Shown here: one piece after another, positions 47,506 through 57,642 of the stretch | Layout: each line of letters opens with the position of its first letter | Numbering within the stretch: position 1 is the stretch's first letter | Source of the DNA: JAEMQF01 sp963791595 | GTDB taxonomy: Bacteria > Pseudomonadota > Gammaproteobacteria > Burkholderiales > Burkholderiaceae_C | Assembly: GCA_963791595.1 (NCBI GenBank) | Contig: CAWBTF010000017.1 | Location: forward strand, 24,079-88,078 | Reading direction: 5' to 3' | DNA: 64,000 bases | Program-made: the position numbers and the translations under genes | The notes under the pieces: generated by a model | Seen by the model: only the letters and a program-made list of their open reading frames with translations | Databases searched by the model: none | What the model was told of the DNA's origin: nothing

Positions 47506-48732
47506 ATGCTGTACGACCCAGACCGCCACGAGCCGCTAACGCAGTCAGCGTGGGACGAGACCAGCGCCATCGCGGCGATCGAGCGAATTGTGCGGGACAC
47601 AGAAGCGCGGTTTTCGGACGAGAGCTACTGGCCATTGCACCCCGAAGATCGGCAAGGTGAACGTGATACACGGACGTACGAGACCGCCCTGTACGACGGT
47701 GCGTGTGGCGTCTTTTGGGCGCTGGGCTATCTCCATAACCTTGGCGCAGTTCAACTGAATCGTCCATATCCAGGCGCCCATCCGGATCTCTTGGAACGCA
47801 ACCGCGCGCTAATGGGAGATGCTGCAGAGCGCAACCGTGCCTCGTACCTTCTCGGTGATACACCCATTCACATGCTCAATTTCGGTCAGCATCAGACCGA
47901 GGAGCTTCAGGTCGCCCTTCATGAGTTGATCGCGGGCAATACCGAGCATCCCGCCCGCGAGTTGATGATGGGCTCCCCAGGGACTTTGTTAGCGGCACTG
48001 TTCTTGCACGAGCGAACAGGAGCAGAGCGCTGGTCAGAACTCTTCCGGCTGACCGCAGACCGGTTGTGGTCGCAACTCGAGTGGTCAACTGATTACGGGT
48101 GTGCCTTTTGGACCCAGAGCTTTGATCGCCGTCCTTCGAAGTACCTGGATGCCGTGCATGGATTTGTAGCTACAGCCATCCCACTCAGTCGAGGCAGACA
48201 CCTCTTGTCTATAGAGAAGTGGAACGCCTGGCAAGAGTGCATCGTGAACACGGTTTTGCGCACAGCGGATCGCGAGGGTGCTCAAGTTAATTGGCGTCCA
48301 CAGTTGGAGCGAACACCAGACGCAAGCAAGAAGCTCCTGCAGTTCTGCCATGGCGCACCCGGCTTTGTCATCTGCTTGTCAGACCTCGTGGGCGCTGACA
48401 TCGAAGGTCTGCTTCTCTCCGCCGGTGAGACGATCTGGTTAGCCGGTCCTCTGCGGAAGGGTTCGAACTTGTGCCACGGCACCGCCGGGAACGCATACGC
48501 CTTCTTGAAGCTCTATCGCCGAACGAACGACCCGCGCTGGCTATACCGTGCACGAGCGTTCGCAATGCATGCGATAGGTCAGGCCGAAGTCGAAGCAAGA
48601 CTGCGCGGCCAGTTTCGCTACTCACTGTGGACCGGAGACTTGGGTCTGGCAATCTTTCTCTGGGACTGCATAGTCGGCCAAGCACGGTTTCCAACTCTAG
48701 ACGTCTTCTATGCACCTCGCGGCGAGGCCTAA
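47506..48732 (+). CDS. LanC-like (LanCL) zinc protein on a gene cassette
   Basis: A 408-residue protein of the lanthionine synthetase C-like family, closer in its motifs to eukaryotic LanCL than to bacterial LanC. Putative zinc ligands are Cys281 (FCHGAPGF), Cys323 and His324 (LCHGTAGNAYAFLKLYRR); the human protein LANCL1 has Cys276, Cys322 and His323. The C-terminal RYSLWTGDLGLAIFLWDCI and ARFPTLD ending is also LanCL-like. It would catalyse thiol (perhaps glutathione) addition to dehydroamino acids. No RiPP precursor or dehydratase is nearby. Its TAA lies in the attC core GCCTAAC, so it is a complete cassette gene. The start ATG at 47506 has no clear ribosome site. Confidence 0.82.
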   Translation: MLYDPDRHEPLTQSAWDETSAIAAIERIVRDTEARFSDESYWPLHPEDRQGERDTRTYETALYDGACGVFWALGYLHNLGAVQLNRPYPGAHPDLLERNRALMGDAAERNRASYLLGDTPIHMLNFGQHQTEELQVALHELIAGNTEHPARELMMGSPGTLLAALFLHERTGAERWSELFRLTADRLWSQLEWSTDYGCAFWTQSFDRRPSKYLDAVHGFVATAIPLSRGRHLLSIEKWNAWQECIVNTVLRTADREGAQVNWRPQLERTPDASKKLLQFCHGAPGFVICLSDLVGADIEGLLLSAGETIWLAGPLRKGSNLCHGTAGNAYAFLKLYRRTNDPRWLYRARAFAMHAIGQAEVEARLRGQFRYSLWTGDLGLAIFLWDCIVGQARFPTLDVFYAPRGEA

Positions 48733-48855
48733 CCAAGCGCTCAAGCGGATCGCCAACGGCAGACCACCAAGGCCCGGTCGGCGGTACGCGGCACATTCTC
48801 GCCAACCGGGCCCTGGCGTCCTGCCGCTGTCGCTCGCTTAGCTCGAACGTTGGGC
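48727..48855 (+). other. attC site (129 bp)
   Basis: The left core GCCTAAC (48727-48733) and right core GTTGGGC (48849-48855) fit RYYYAAC and GTTRRRY exactly. The adjacent arms CAAGCGCTCAAGCGGA and TCGCTTAGCTCGAAC pair in the usual attC manner, with a long variable hairpin (GGCCCGGTCGGCGG / AACCGGGCC) between them. Confidence 0.85.
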
Positions 48856-48863
48856 GTCATAGC

Positions 48864-49439
48864 ATGGGCTTTTCACTCGCATGGCTTGCTGTTCGTGGGC
48901 TTCCCTATCACGTGGCGCTTGAACGCCAAGGCCTCCTGCCTACTGAACACGAATCCGACTACGGGGAGCACGACGTTTCCGCCTTGGCAGACGCCGGTGA
49001 ATGGTCGTTAGTCGTTGCACGCGGCTGCGACCACCGAATCATTTCTGCGAAGAATCTGGCCACCCTATCGGTCAACTGCGAAGTAATTGCCTGCTCGGTA
49101 GAGGAGCACGTCATGTTCAGCTCCTCGGAGCTTTGGTTGGACGGTACAAGGCAATGGCGGGTGGAGCACGACGCACAGAAGTCAATTGAACATCTGGCCA
49201 CAGACGGTTCTATGCCTGAAGACTTTCCCGCAACCCGCAAGCAGTTCGCCGAGCAACAAGACGCCGAAGGCGGAAACAATGCCGAGGTTGATCTGTACTT
49301 CGAAATACCCCTTGTGCTTGCACGCGACCGAGTAGGGTTCAAGCACGATGAAGAGGCTGCGTTTGAAACCGATAGGAAGTTTCAGGTTCTCAGTGACACC
49401 ATGTCCTCGAAGAAGGCATGGTGGCAGTTCTGGAAATGA
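48864..49439 (+). CDS. Hypothetical cassette-encoded protein
   Basis: A 191-residue acidic protein without a recognised family. It begins GFSLAWLAVRGLPYHVALERQGLL and has a predicted mixed alpha/beta fold (WSLVVARGCDHRIISAKNLATLS, VIACSVEEHVMFSSSELWLDG) and a C-terminal KKAWWQFWK tail. No signal peptide or transmembrane segment. It starts eight bases after one attC core and stops one base before the next, so it is a complete one-gene cassette. Confidence 0.7.
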   Translation: MGFSLAWLAVRGLPYHVALERQGLLPTEHESDYGEHDVSALADAGEWSLVVARGCDHRIISAKNLATLSVNCEVIACSVEEHVMFSSSELWLDGTRQWRVEHDAQKSIEHLATDGSMPEDFPATRKQFAEQQDAEGGNNAEVDLYFEIPLVLARDRVGFKHDEEAAFETDRKFQVLSDTMSSKKAWWQFWK

Positions 49440-49440
49440 C

Positions 49441-49493
49441 GCCCAACCGTCCGGCCTGCCGCCTCCAGCGGCGGCCCACCTCAACCGTTAGGC
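49441..49493 (+). other. attC site (53 bp)
   Basis: The left core GCCCAAC (49441-49447) and right core GTTAGGC (49487-49493) fit the consensus. The interior GGCCTGCCGCCTCCAGCGGCGGCCC pairs as a hairpin. This is the last recognisable attC; none follows the next gene. Confidence 0.85.
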
Positions 49494-49498
49494 CTCGC

Positions 49499-50074
49499 GT
49501 GACGCACCACCGGCGCCTCGCCATCCTCATGGCTGCTTTCGTCGCCTTTGCGGCGCAAGGGCAGGTCTACAAGCATGTGGGTCCAGACGGAAAGGTCTTC
49601 TACACCGACAAGCCCCCGCCTGCGACAGCGGGATCTGTCGAAGTGAAGCCCGAGATCCGGTCACGCGCCGCGAGGCCAGAAGACGACCCCATCTACGCTG
49701 CCATGAACGTTTACGGCAATGAGACCATGGTAGAAACCTTCTATCGCTTCTGCCGTGATGCGGTACCGGAGTCAGAGCCAGCGCTTCGGGAGGCTCGTGA
49801 CCGATGGAACGCCCGACACTTGGCCCTGCGCAGCACAAAGCTCACAGTCTTGCATGATCAATTTTCCATTGACCAGCTGCGCAGAATTGCGGCCGAGACT
49901 GAGGCCACTCATCGGGAAATACTGCAGAAGGTTCGCTTGGCTTCCGCAAAGGAGCAGTCCACATGGTGCGCAGCTGCTCCGGCGCGGTTTGAGGCACAGG
50001 AACTCAATCCCGCTCGCAACCCCAGGCTGGTGAAGACGCTCGAGTCGTACAAGCCGAAGGCGGCGCGCCAGTGA
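49499..50074 (+). CDS. Exported DUF4124-domain protein
   Basis: A 191-residue protein starting at GTG 49499, six bases after the attC core; an upstream in-frame ATG lies inside the attC site. A signal peptide (LAILMAAFVAFAAQG) is followed by the DUF4124 motif VYKHVGPDGKVFYTDKPPP and a helical C-terminal half with two cysteines (FYRFCRDAV, STWCAAAP). DUF4124 proteins are periplasmic with unknown function. There is no attC after it, so it may be the chromosomal anchor or a cassette with a lost attC. Confidence 0.7.
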   Translation: MTHHRRLAILMAAFVAFAAQGQVYKHVGPDGKVFYTDKPPPATAGSVEVKPEIRSRAARPEDDPIYAAMNVYGNETMVETFYRFCRDAVPESEPALREARDRWNARHLALRSTKLTVLHDQFSIDQLRRIAAETEATHREILQKVRLASAKEQSTWCAAAPARFEAQELNPARNPRLVKTLESYKPKAARQ

Positions 50075-50143
50075 GTCCTGACCATTCGCAGCGCCGCGAC
50101 GCTCGCCGGGGCGCCGTTTTGTACGCTTTCTCCGCACTCGCTG

Positions 50144-50971
50144 TCACGCACTGGCGGGTGGGGCCGCGATCAATTGTCCCGAACGGGCGACGAGCAGCTC
50201 GCCCTCGGCGAGCGCGCGCCACGGCGCGCCGGCGCTGGCCGTGAGCGGCACGCTGGCGAACAGAACCTGTGCGCCGCCTGGGTGGGTCGGCACGATGCGA
50301 AGCCCCGGGGTCTCGAAGCCGGCCGACCCGCTGTCGCAGGAACGGCACAGCAGGTGCAAGCCCGGCGGGCGGATCGCGCCGCCTTCCTGGGTGCGCTTGT
50401 GGCCATGGGCGAACAGCGCGTCGCCGTCGGTGTAGAGAAAGTTCGCGGGGCCGAGCGCGCGAAGCTGCTCCGCGAAGCCGGCAACGACGCTGCGGCGTGC
50501 CTCCAAGTCCGGCGGGGCCGTAACACCGTGCCAGAGCGGACGCAGCCGCTCGAGCAGCACGCAGAACGCGAGTTCGGAGTCGGTCTCGCCGACCGGGGCA
50601 AATCCGCCCGGCGCGGCCAGTTCGTGCAGCGCGCTGCGATCGAGATGGCCGTTGTGCGCGAACACATGCATCGCGCCGCCGAGTTCGCGCACGAACGGCT
50701 GGCAGTTGCGCATCGCCGAGGCGCCTTGCGTCGCACGGCGAATGTGGCTGAGCACCAAGTGGCTGCGCAGCGGGTGCGCGCCGATGAACTCCAGGCAGGC
50801 GCTGTCGCGCGCCGCGCCCGCTTCCTTCAGCAGGCGCACGTCACCGTCGATGTAGTGGGCGAGGCCCCAGCCGTCGGCGTTGTGCCCGCCGCCGCCGCGC
50901 TGCGCGAACTCGCGCAGCGAGTAGCGCAGCAAGGCGGGGTGTTCTCCACTGAATGCGAACAGTTCGCACAC
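50144..50971 (-). CDS. Class II glutamine amidotransferase
   Basis: A 275-residue Ntn-type glutamine amidotransferase (YafJ/GATase_4 group). The catalytic cysteine is Cys2 (MCELFAFSG), exposed after Met removal; HNADGWGLAHY, SHIRRATQG and HVFAHNGHL with TDSELAF are the conserved substrate-binding regions. The acceptor is unknown. It is convergent with the DUF4124 gene and is followed, on the same strand, after 29 bases by the DUF2892 gene upstream of it. Confidence 0.85.
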   Translation of the reverse strand: MCELFAFSGEHPALLRYSLREFAQRGGGGHNADGWGLAHYIDGDVRLLKEAGAARDSACLEFIGAHPLRSHLVLSHIRRATQGASAMRNCQPFVRELGGAMHVFAHNGHLDRSALHELAAPGGFAPVGETDSELAFCVLLERLRPLWHGVTAPPDLEARRSVVAGFAEQLRALGPANFLYTDGDALFAHGHKRTQEGGAIRPPGLHLLCRSCDSGSAGFETPGLRIVPTHPGGAQVLFASVPLTASAGAPWRALAEGELLVARSGQLIAAPPASA

Positions 50972-51000
50972 GGCAGATCGGCGGCTCGCGCCTCAGAGGT

Positions 51001-51228
51001 TCAGGTGCTGCAGGCCGCGCCGCCGCTGCTCTTCAGGCCGAGCTTGCGCAAAATGGTTTCCAGCGGGCACAGATGCGTGAACGAACTCTGCAACAGGTTC
51101 GCGCCGACGAACGCCGTCATCCACAACCAGTTGACGGAATGGAACAGCGGGCTCGCCTGCACGCCGAGCGCGAGCGAGATGAGAATCACCGTACCGGCGA
51201 ACATGCGGATCACGTTTTCGATGGTCAT
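51001..51228 (-). CDS. DUF2892 (YgaP-like) inner-membrane protein
   Basis: A 75-residue protein with two hydrophobic segments (NVIRMFAGTVILISLALGVQ and FHSVNWLWMTAFVGANLLQSSF) and the C-terminal CPLETILRKLGLKSS. This is the DUF2892 domain, found alone or after a rhodanese domain. The start at 51228 has an AAGGAA site; an upstream frame extends it but without support. A decayed second copy lies on the other side of katG. Confidence 0.8.
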   Translation of the reverse strand: MTIENVIRMFAGTVILISLALGVQASPLFHSVNWLWMTAFVGANLLQSSFTHLCPLETILRKLGLKSSGGAACST

Positions 51229-51383
51229 GAAAATTCCTTCGAGGGGCTGGATGGACATGGCGCGTAGCATGAACCGCGTCGCCTCCCTTGTCTGCAACTC
51301 AGGTTGCACTGTCTACCCCCCGCACGCAACCGCCCTGGCGGCGCCCGCCATCAGGGTCGCCGCGAACGCCAAATCGCCCTTTC

Positions 51384-53537
<2,154 letters not shown>

Positions 53538-53638
53538 GGCTTCAGGCTCCTGAGAGACGTGGGGGGACGTTGCGAAGAGTACTGATTCAGCGACTGCGCG
53601 TCCAGAAAGAATCCTTTATCGCGTCGATAGCAAAGGCT

Positions 53639-53805
53639 TCAAGGCAGGCGCGTCAGCCCTTCGATCTCCAGCGGGCAAAGCCACGTGAACGAGCTCTGCA
53701 ACAGGTTCGCGCCGACGAAGGCTGTGAGCCACAACCAGTTGACGGAGTGGAACAATGGGCTGGCTTGCACGCCCATTGCAAGTGACACCAAGCGAACATG
53801 CGCCC
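53639..53805 (-). pseudogene. Decayed copy of the DUF2892 gene
   Basis: On the minus strand the frame gives SLAMGVQASPLFHSVNWLWL followed by TAFVGANLLQSSFTWLCPLE, nearly identical to the intact gene at 51001-51228. The N-terminal part is cut and frameshifted (RMFAW then a shift, missing GTVILI), and the C-terminus is replaced by IEGLTRLP. It is therefore a non-functional duplicate on the other side of katG. Confidence 0.75.
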
Positions 53806-54481
53806 CCAACCGATGAGTGGAATCCAGACCCCGCGCTCCCTGCTGCTCGCGCGTTTCCCTGTACTTGCGCAGCTGCCGGGGATGCAACTCGACGAGTTGC
53901 TCGCCGCCGCGCCACTGCGCCGAGCGAGCGCGGGCAGCGTGCTGTTCGAGCCGAACCAGCCTTGCGAGGGTTTTCCGCTCCTGCTCGAAGGCAGCGTCAA
54001 GGTGATGAAAGCGTCGCCCGCCGGCCGCGAGATCGTGCTGTACCGCGTCAGCCCCGGCGAAGGCTGCATCCTCTCGGGCGGCTGCCTGCTCGGGCAGCAC
54101 GAGTACGCCGCGCGCGGTGTCGCCGAGAGCGATGTGACGCTGCTGAAAATCCCGCCGGCGCTGTTCCAGGACTTGATGGTGAAGTTCGCGCCGTTTCGCC
54201 GCTTCGTGTTCGACATGTACGGCGCACGCCTCGCGGAGATGATGGAGCTGATCGACGAGGTGGCGTTTCGCAAGCTCGATACACGCCTGGCCCGGCTGCT
54301 GGTGCAGCGTGGGCCGGTGCTCGAGACCACGCACCAAATGCTGGCCGACGAGCTGGGCAGCGTGCGCGTGTTCGTGAGCCGGCTGCTGCGCAATTTCGAG
54401 GAGCGCGGCTGGGTCAAGCTGGAGCGCGAGCGCATCGAAGTGGTCGACGCGAAAGGCTTGCTGGAGTTCTCGCGGCAGTAG
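53798..54481 (+). CDS. Crp/Fnr family transcriptional regulator
   Basis: A 227-residue regulator. Residues about 20-125 are a cyclic-nucleotide-binding-like beta barrel (FEPNQPCEGFPLLLEGSVKV, GEGCILSGGCLLGQHEYAA), and residues 160-222 a winged helix with recognition region HQMLADELGSVRVFVSRLLRNFEERGWV. The N-terminal FNR-type cysteine cluster is missing, but Cys at about 46 and two cysteines in CILSGGC could sense redox or bind haem, as in DNR- or Dnr-like groups. The start may be 53798 or 53813. The upstream region overlaps the decayed DUF2892 copy. It is a candidate, not proven, for reading the TTGA-N6-TCAA sites. Confidence 0.8.
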   Translation: MRPQPMSGIQTPRSLLLARFPVLAQLPGMQLDELLAAAPLRRASAGSVLFEPNQPCEGFPLLLEGSVKVMKASPAGREIVLYRVSPGEGCILSGGCLLGQHEYAARGVAESDVTLLKIPPALFQDLMVKFAPFRRFVFDMYGARLAEMMELIDEVAFRKLDTRLARLLVQRGPVLETTHQMLADELGSVRVFVSRLLRNFEERGWVKLERERIEVVDAKGLLEFSRQ

Positions 54482-54550
54482 TCGCTCGTCGTGCACAGCG
54501 CGAACAGGGCCGTTTCCGGGGCCCTGCCGGCCGGGCCTGGCCGATTCGAA

Positions 54551-55363
54551 TCAGCGCACCGTGTAGCCGCGCCCTTCGAGGCACGCCGTCTGCGCGCGCA
54601 CATAGTCGGCGCGGCGCGACGTGTCGGTGCTCTGCCCCGTTGCCGCGGGCGCCGGGTCGAAGCCGCTTTGCTGCACCGCCCAGCGGTGGCATTCGTATTC
54701 GTCGCTCGCCTGCGTCTCGGCGCTCTGGCCCTGCGCCGGGTACACGTACAGCCGGCCCGGCGTGCCGCTCGCGGTGCCGAGCGATGCCACCGGCGTCGGC
54801 ACGACTTCATAGCCGCCCTCAGTGCGCTCGCGGTAATACACGCCGTTCAGGTACAGGTACGTGATGCCGCCGATCACCACCGCGGTGGCGAAGGTCGGCA
54901 GGTCGGTCACGATCACGCCGTACGGCGGGCGCACGACGACATAACCGCTCGGCGCGCCCGCGTACCACACGCCCGACCAGAACCAGTAGTTCGTTCCGCG
55001 CCAGACGATCGGCGGCGTGTGCCTCGGGGGCAACGCAGGCACGCGATACCCCGAGCGCGGGTAGTAACGCGCATGATCGTGCGCGTTGTCGTACCAGCGG
55101 TTGGGCGGCGGGCGCTGCGGCGCCGCGCGCGGCAGTGCCGGCGCTCGCGGCTGCGCCGCGTGGGGCGGTGGCTGCGGCGGCGCCGCACGGGGCGGCGCGG
55201 GTGGTCGCTGCGGCACGGCGCGCGGCGGCCCGCCCTCGCGCGCACCCGGCGGCGGTCTCGGCTCCTGCTGCGCCAGCGCGGCCGGTAATGCAGCCAGCAA
55301 CATCAGCGCCGCCGCGCACCACACGGCGCCACGAGAGATCCGACCGATGCGACTCGTCATCAT
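54551..55363 (-). CDS. Exported proline-rich DUF6515-type protein
   Basis: A 270-residue protein with a signal peptide (LMLLAALPAALA), a long Pro/Ala/Arg-rich low-complexity region (residues 32-85), and a compact domain with WRGTNYWFWSGVWYAGAPSGYVVVRPPYGV and a hydrophobic GGITYLYLNGVYY. The C-terminus (YECHRWAVQQSGFDPAP ... ACLEGRGYTVR) is shared with the next gene upstream. AAGGAG precedes two tandem ATG codons (55363 and 55360). Function unknown; probably envelope-associated. Confidence 0.75.
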   Translation of the reverse strand: MMTSRIGRISRGAVWCAAALMLLAALPAALAQQEPRPPPGAREGGPPRAVPQRPPAPPRAAPPQPPPHAAQPRAPALPRAAPQRPPPNRWYDNAHDHARYYPRSGYRVPALPPRHTPPIVWRGTNYWFWSGVWYAGAPSGYVVVRPPYGVIVTDLPTFATAVVIGGITYLYLNGVYYRERTEGGYEVVPTPVASLGTASGTPGRLYVYPAQGQSAETQASDEYECHRWAVQQSGFDPAPAATGQSTDTSRRADYVRAQTACLEGRGYTVR

Positions 55364-55431
55364 GCGCTCCTTGATTGACGCGTCGACATTTCCGTTAGCT
55401 CCGATTCCGTGAGGAGGAACAGCGCAGCGTG

Positions 55432-56049
55432 TCATCCGACGCGATAACCCCGCCCGGCCATGCACGCGCTCATCGCACGCCGGAATCGGTCCAGCGGCTC
55501 GGAGGCCGCCCGGCGCGCGGCCTCGTTCGCCTGTTCGCGCGCCGCGTACGCGCGCTCGGCCGCCTGCGCGCGCGACTCCTGCGCCGCAGCGCCGATTGCC
55601 GCGCCGAAAATCGCGCCGAGCACCGCGCCGCTGCCGCTGTGGTGCGGTCCCGATGCAATCGCGCCGACCACGGCGCCGGTCACCGCACCGGCGGCGACAC
55701 CGGAGCCGTCGCGCACCACGGGCGGCGGCGGCGCCGGCGGCGGCAGCGTGACGGGTGTCATGCCGGGGTCGATGCCGCTTTGCGTCACGGCCCAGCGGTA
55801 GCACTCGTAACGGTCGCGGTCCTGGCGCACGGCGTCCTGGCCGCGTTCCGGGTAGAAGTACATCGGCGGGGTGGCCGGCACTGCCGCAGGGACAGGTGCG
55901 GAAACGGGTGCCGGCGCGGGAGTCTCGTAGATGATGGGCGGGCCGACCACGCAGCCGGCAAGCATGAGGCTTCCCGTGATCGCCAGCAACATTGACGACG
56001 CACGGAGCGACGCATGGTGGGCATGAACAGTGCGCATCGTTGTCGTCAT
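55432..56049 (-). CDS. Glycine-zipper lipoprotein
   Basis: A 205-residue lipoprotein (lipobox LMLAGC). A proline-rich linker is followed by the YECYRWAVTQSGIDPG motif, a glycine-zipper helix (GVAAGAVTGAVVGAIASG, GAVLGAIFGAAIGAAA) and a charged Ala/Arg helix ending in ACMAGRGYRVG. The motif YEC-RWAV-QSG-DP and the ending GRGY-V are shared with the adjacent gene, so the two are partial paralogues. The start is uncertain; 56049 or 56037 are both possible, and no good ribosome site is seen. Confidence 0.7.
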   Translation of the reverse strand: MTTTMRTVHAHHASLRASSMLLAITGSLMLAGCVVGPPIIYETPAPAPVSAPVPAAVPATPPMYFYPERGQDAVRQDRDRYECYRWAVTQSGIDPGMTPVTLPPPAPPPPVVRDGSGVAAGAVTGAVVGAIASGPHHSGSGAVLGAIFGAAIGAAAQESRAQAAERAYAAREQANEAARRAASEPLDRFRRAMSACMAGRGYRVG

Positions 56050-56192
56050 CCAAGGCATAGCCCGAAATCTATGCATCGAGCGCCGGGTGGCATTGCGCTG
56101 GGTCAATGTTTCGCGAATCGGCGCGGCGCTTTGCATTACTTGACCTTGCGCAAATACGCGAGCAGCACGCGGCGGACACACTGCCTGTCACG

Positions 56193-57642
56193 ATGAGCGA
56201 ACATGTCTGCGCCATGCATGCCCGCGCCTGCCTTGCCGTGGCGCTGGTGCTGGCGGGGTGTGCCTCGCCGCCGGCGCGGCCACCGGTGGTGCCGCAAGCG
56301 GTCGATGTCCCCGGCGCCTGGTCCGCCGCCGATGGGTTGTCGTCAAGCGCGTCCGCGGCGTCGCTGGCGCAATGGTGGCTCGTGTTCGGCGACACCACGC
56401 TCACCGGCCTGATCGGCGAAGCGCTCGACGCGAACACCAGCGTGCTGAGCGCGCAGGCCGCGCTGCGCCAGGCGCGAGCGCAGCGCGACATCGCTGCCGC
56501 CGGACTTTCGCCCACGCTCGACGCTTCGGCCTCCGCGCAGCGCGGCATGGCGGGCGGGCACAGCACCGGCAATGCATTCAAAGTCGGGCCTCGATGCAAG
56601 CTGGGAACTCGACTTCTTCGGCGCGAACCGCAGCGCACTGCAGGCGAGCGAAGCGAATGCACGCGCGAGCGCGGCGAGCCTGGGCGACGTGCAGGTGTCG
56701 ATCGCCGCCGAAGCCGCGCTCGCCTATATCGCGCTGCGCAATGCGCAGGCACGGCTGGCTGTCGCGCAGGCGAATCTGGAAAGCCAGCTCGAGACGCTGC
56801 AGATCGCGCAATGGCGATTCCAGGCCGGCCTGGTGACGCAGCTCGAAACCGAACAGGCGCGCGCCGCCGCCGAGCAGACGCGGGCGCAGCTTCCCGCGCT
56901 GCAAACCGCGATCGCGCAGAACCGCCACGCGCTTGCGGTGTTGACCGGCCGGCCGCCCGCGGCGCTGGCTGACATGCTCGGCAGCGCCGCGCCCGTGCCG
57001 ATGCCTGCCGCGACACTGGCCATGAGCTTGCCGGCTGACACCTTGCGCCAGCGGGCCGACGTGCGCGCTGCGGAAGAACAGGCGCTCGCGGCGCTGGCGC
57101 GAGTCGATCAGGCGAATGCGCAGCGCCTGCCGAGCTTTCGCCTCAGCGGGTCGCTCGGCTTGAGCGCGCTGACAGTCGGAGCGCTGACGAACAGCACCTC
57201 GCTGCTCGCATCACTCCTCGCTGGCGTGAGTTATCCGCTGCTCGACGGCGGCGCGGCGAATGCCCAGGTGCGCGCCCAGCAGGCCGCGTTTGAGGGGGCG
57301 CGCAGCAACCACCGGGCAGCCGTGTTGTCGGCCTTGAAAGACGTGGAAGACGCACTCGTCGCGCTGCGCGGCGACCGCGAGCGCCTGGCGCGCCTGGAGC
57401 AGGCGGCGCAGGCCGCGGGCAACGCGGCGCAACTCGCGCGCCAGCGCTTTGCCGGCGGGCTGGTGGACTTCCAGACCGTGCTCGACACGCAGCGCACCCA
57501 GCTCAGCACGCAAGACAGCGTTGCGAATGCAAGCGCCGACGTGAGCGCGGACCATGTGCGCCTGTACAAGGCGCTCGGCGGCGGCTGGCAGCCGGACAGC
57601 GCGCTCGATCTTGCCCTCACACCGACGCAAACGTCCCCATGA
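56193..57642 (+). pseudogene. Outer-membrane efflux lipoprotein (NodT type), frameshifted
   Basis: A TolC/OprM-like channel with lipobox LVLAGC. The N-terminal 130 residues (WWLVFGDTTLTGLIGEALDANTSVLSAQAALRQARAQ) are in one frame to GNAFK near 56585; the rest, beginning SGLDASWELDFFGANRSALQ, is one frame later and complete to 57642. The total is 483 codons plus one base, the family's normal length, so one extra base in the CAAAG/TCGGG stretch explains the break. The stop overlaps macA (ATGA). It would be the exit duct for the MacAB pump. Confidence 0.82.

Noticed and set aside
44930..50140. Integron integrase gene near the cassette array
   Set aside because: No frame on either strand has tyrosine-recombinase motifs; if it exists it lies outside the window.
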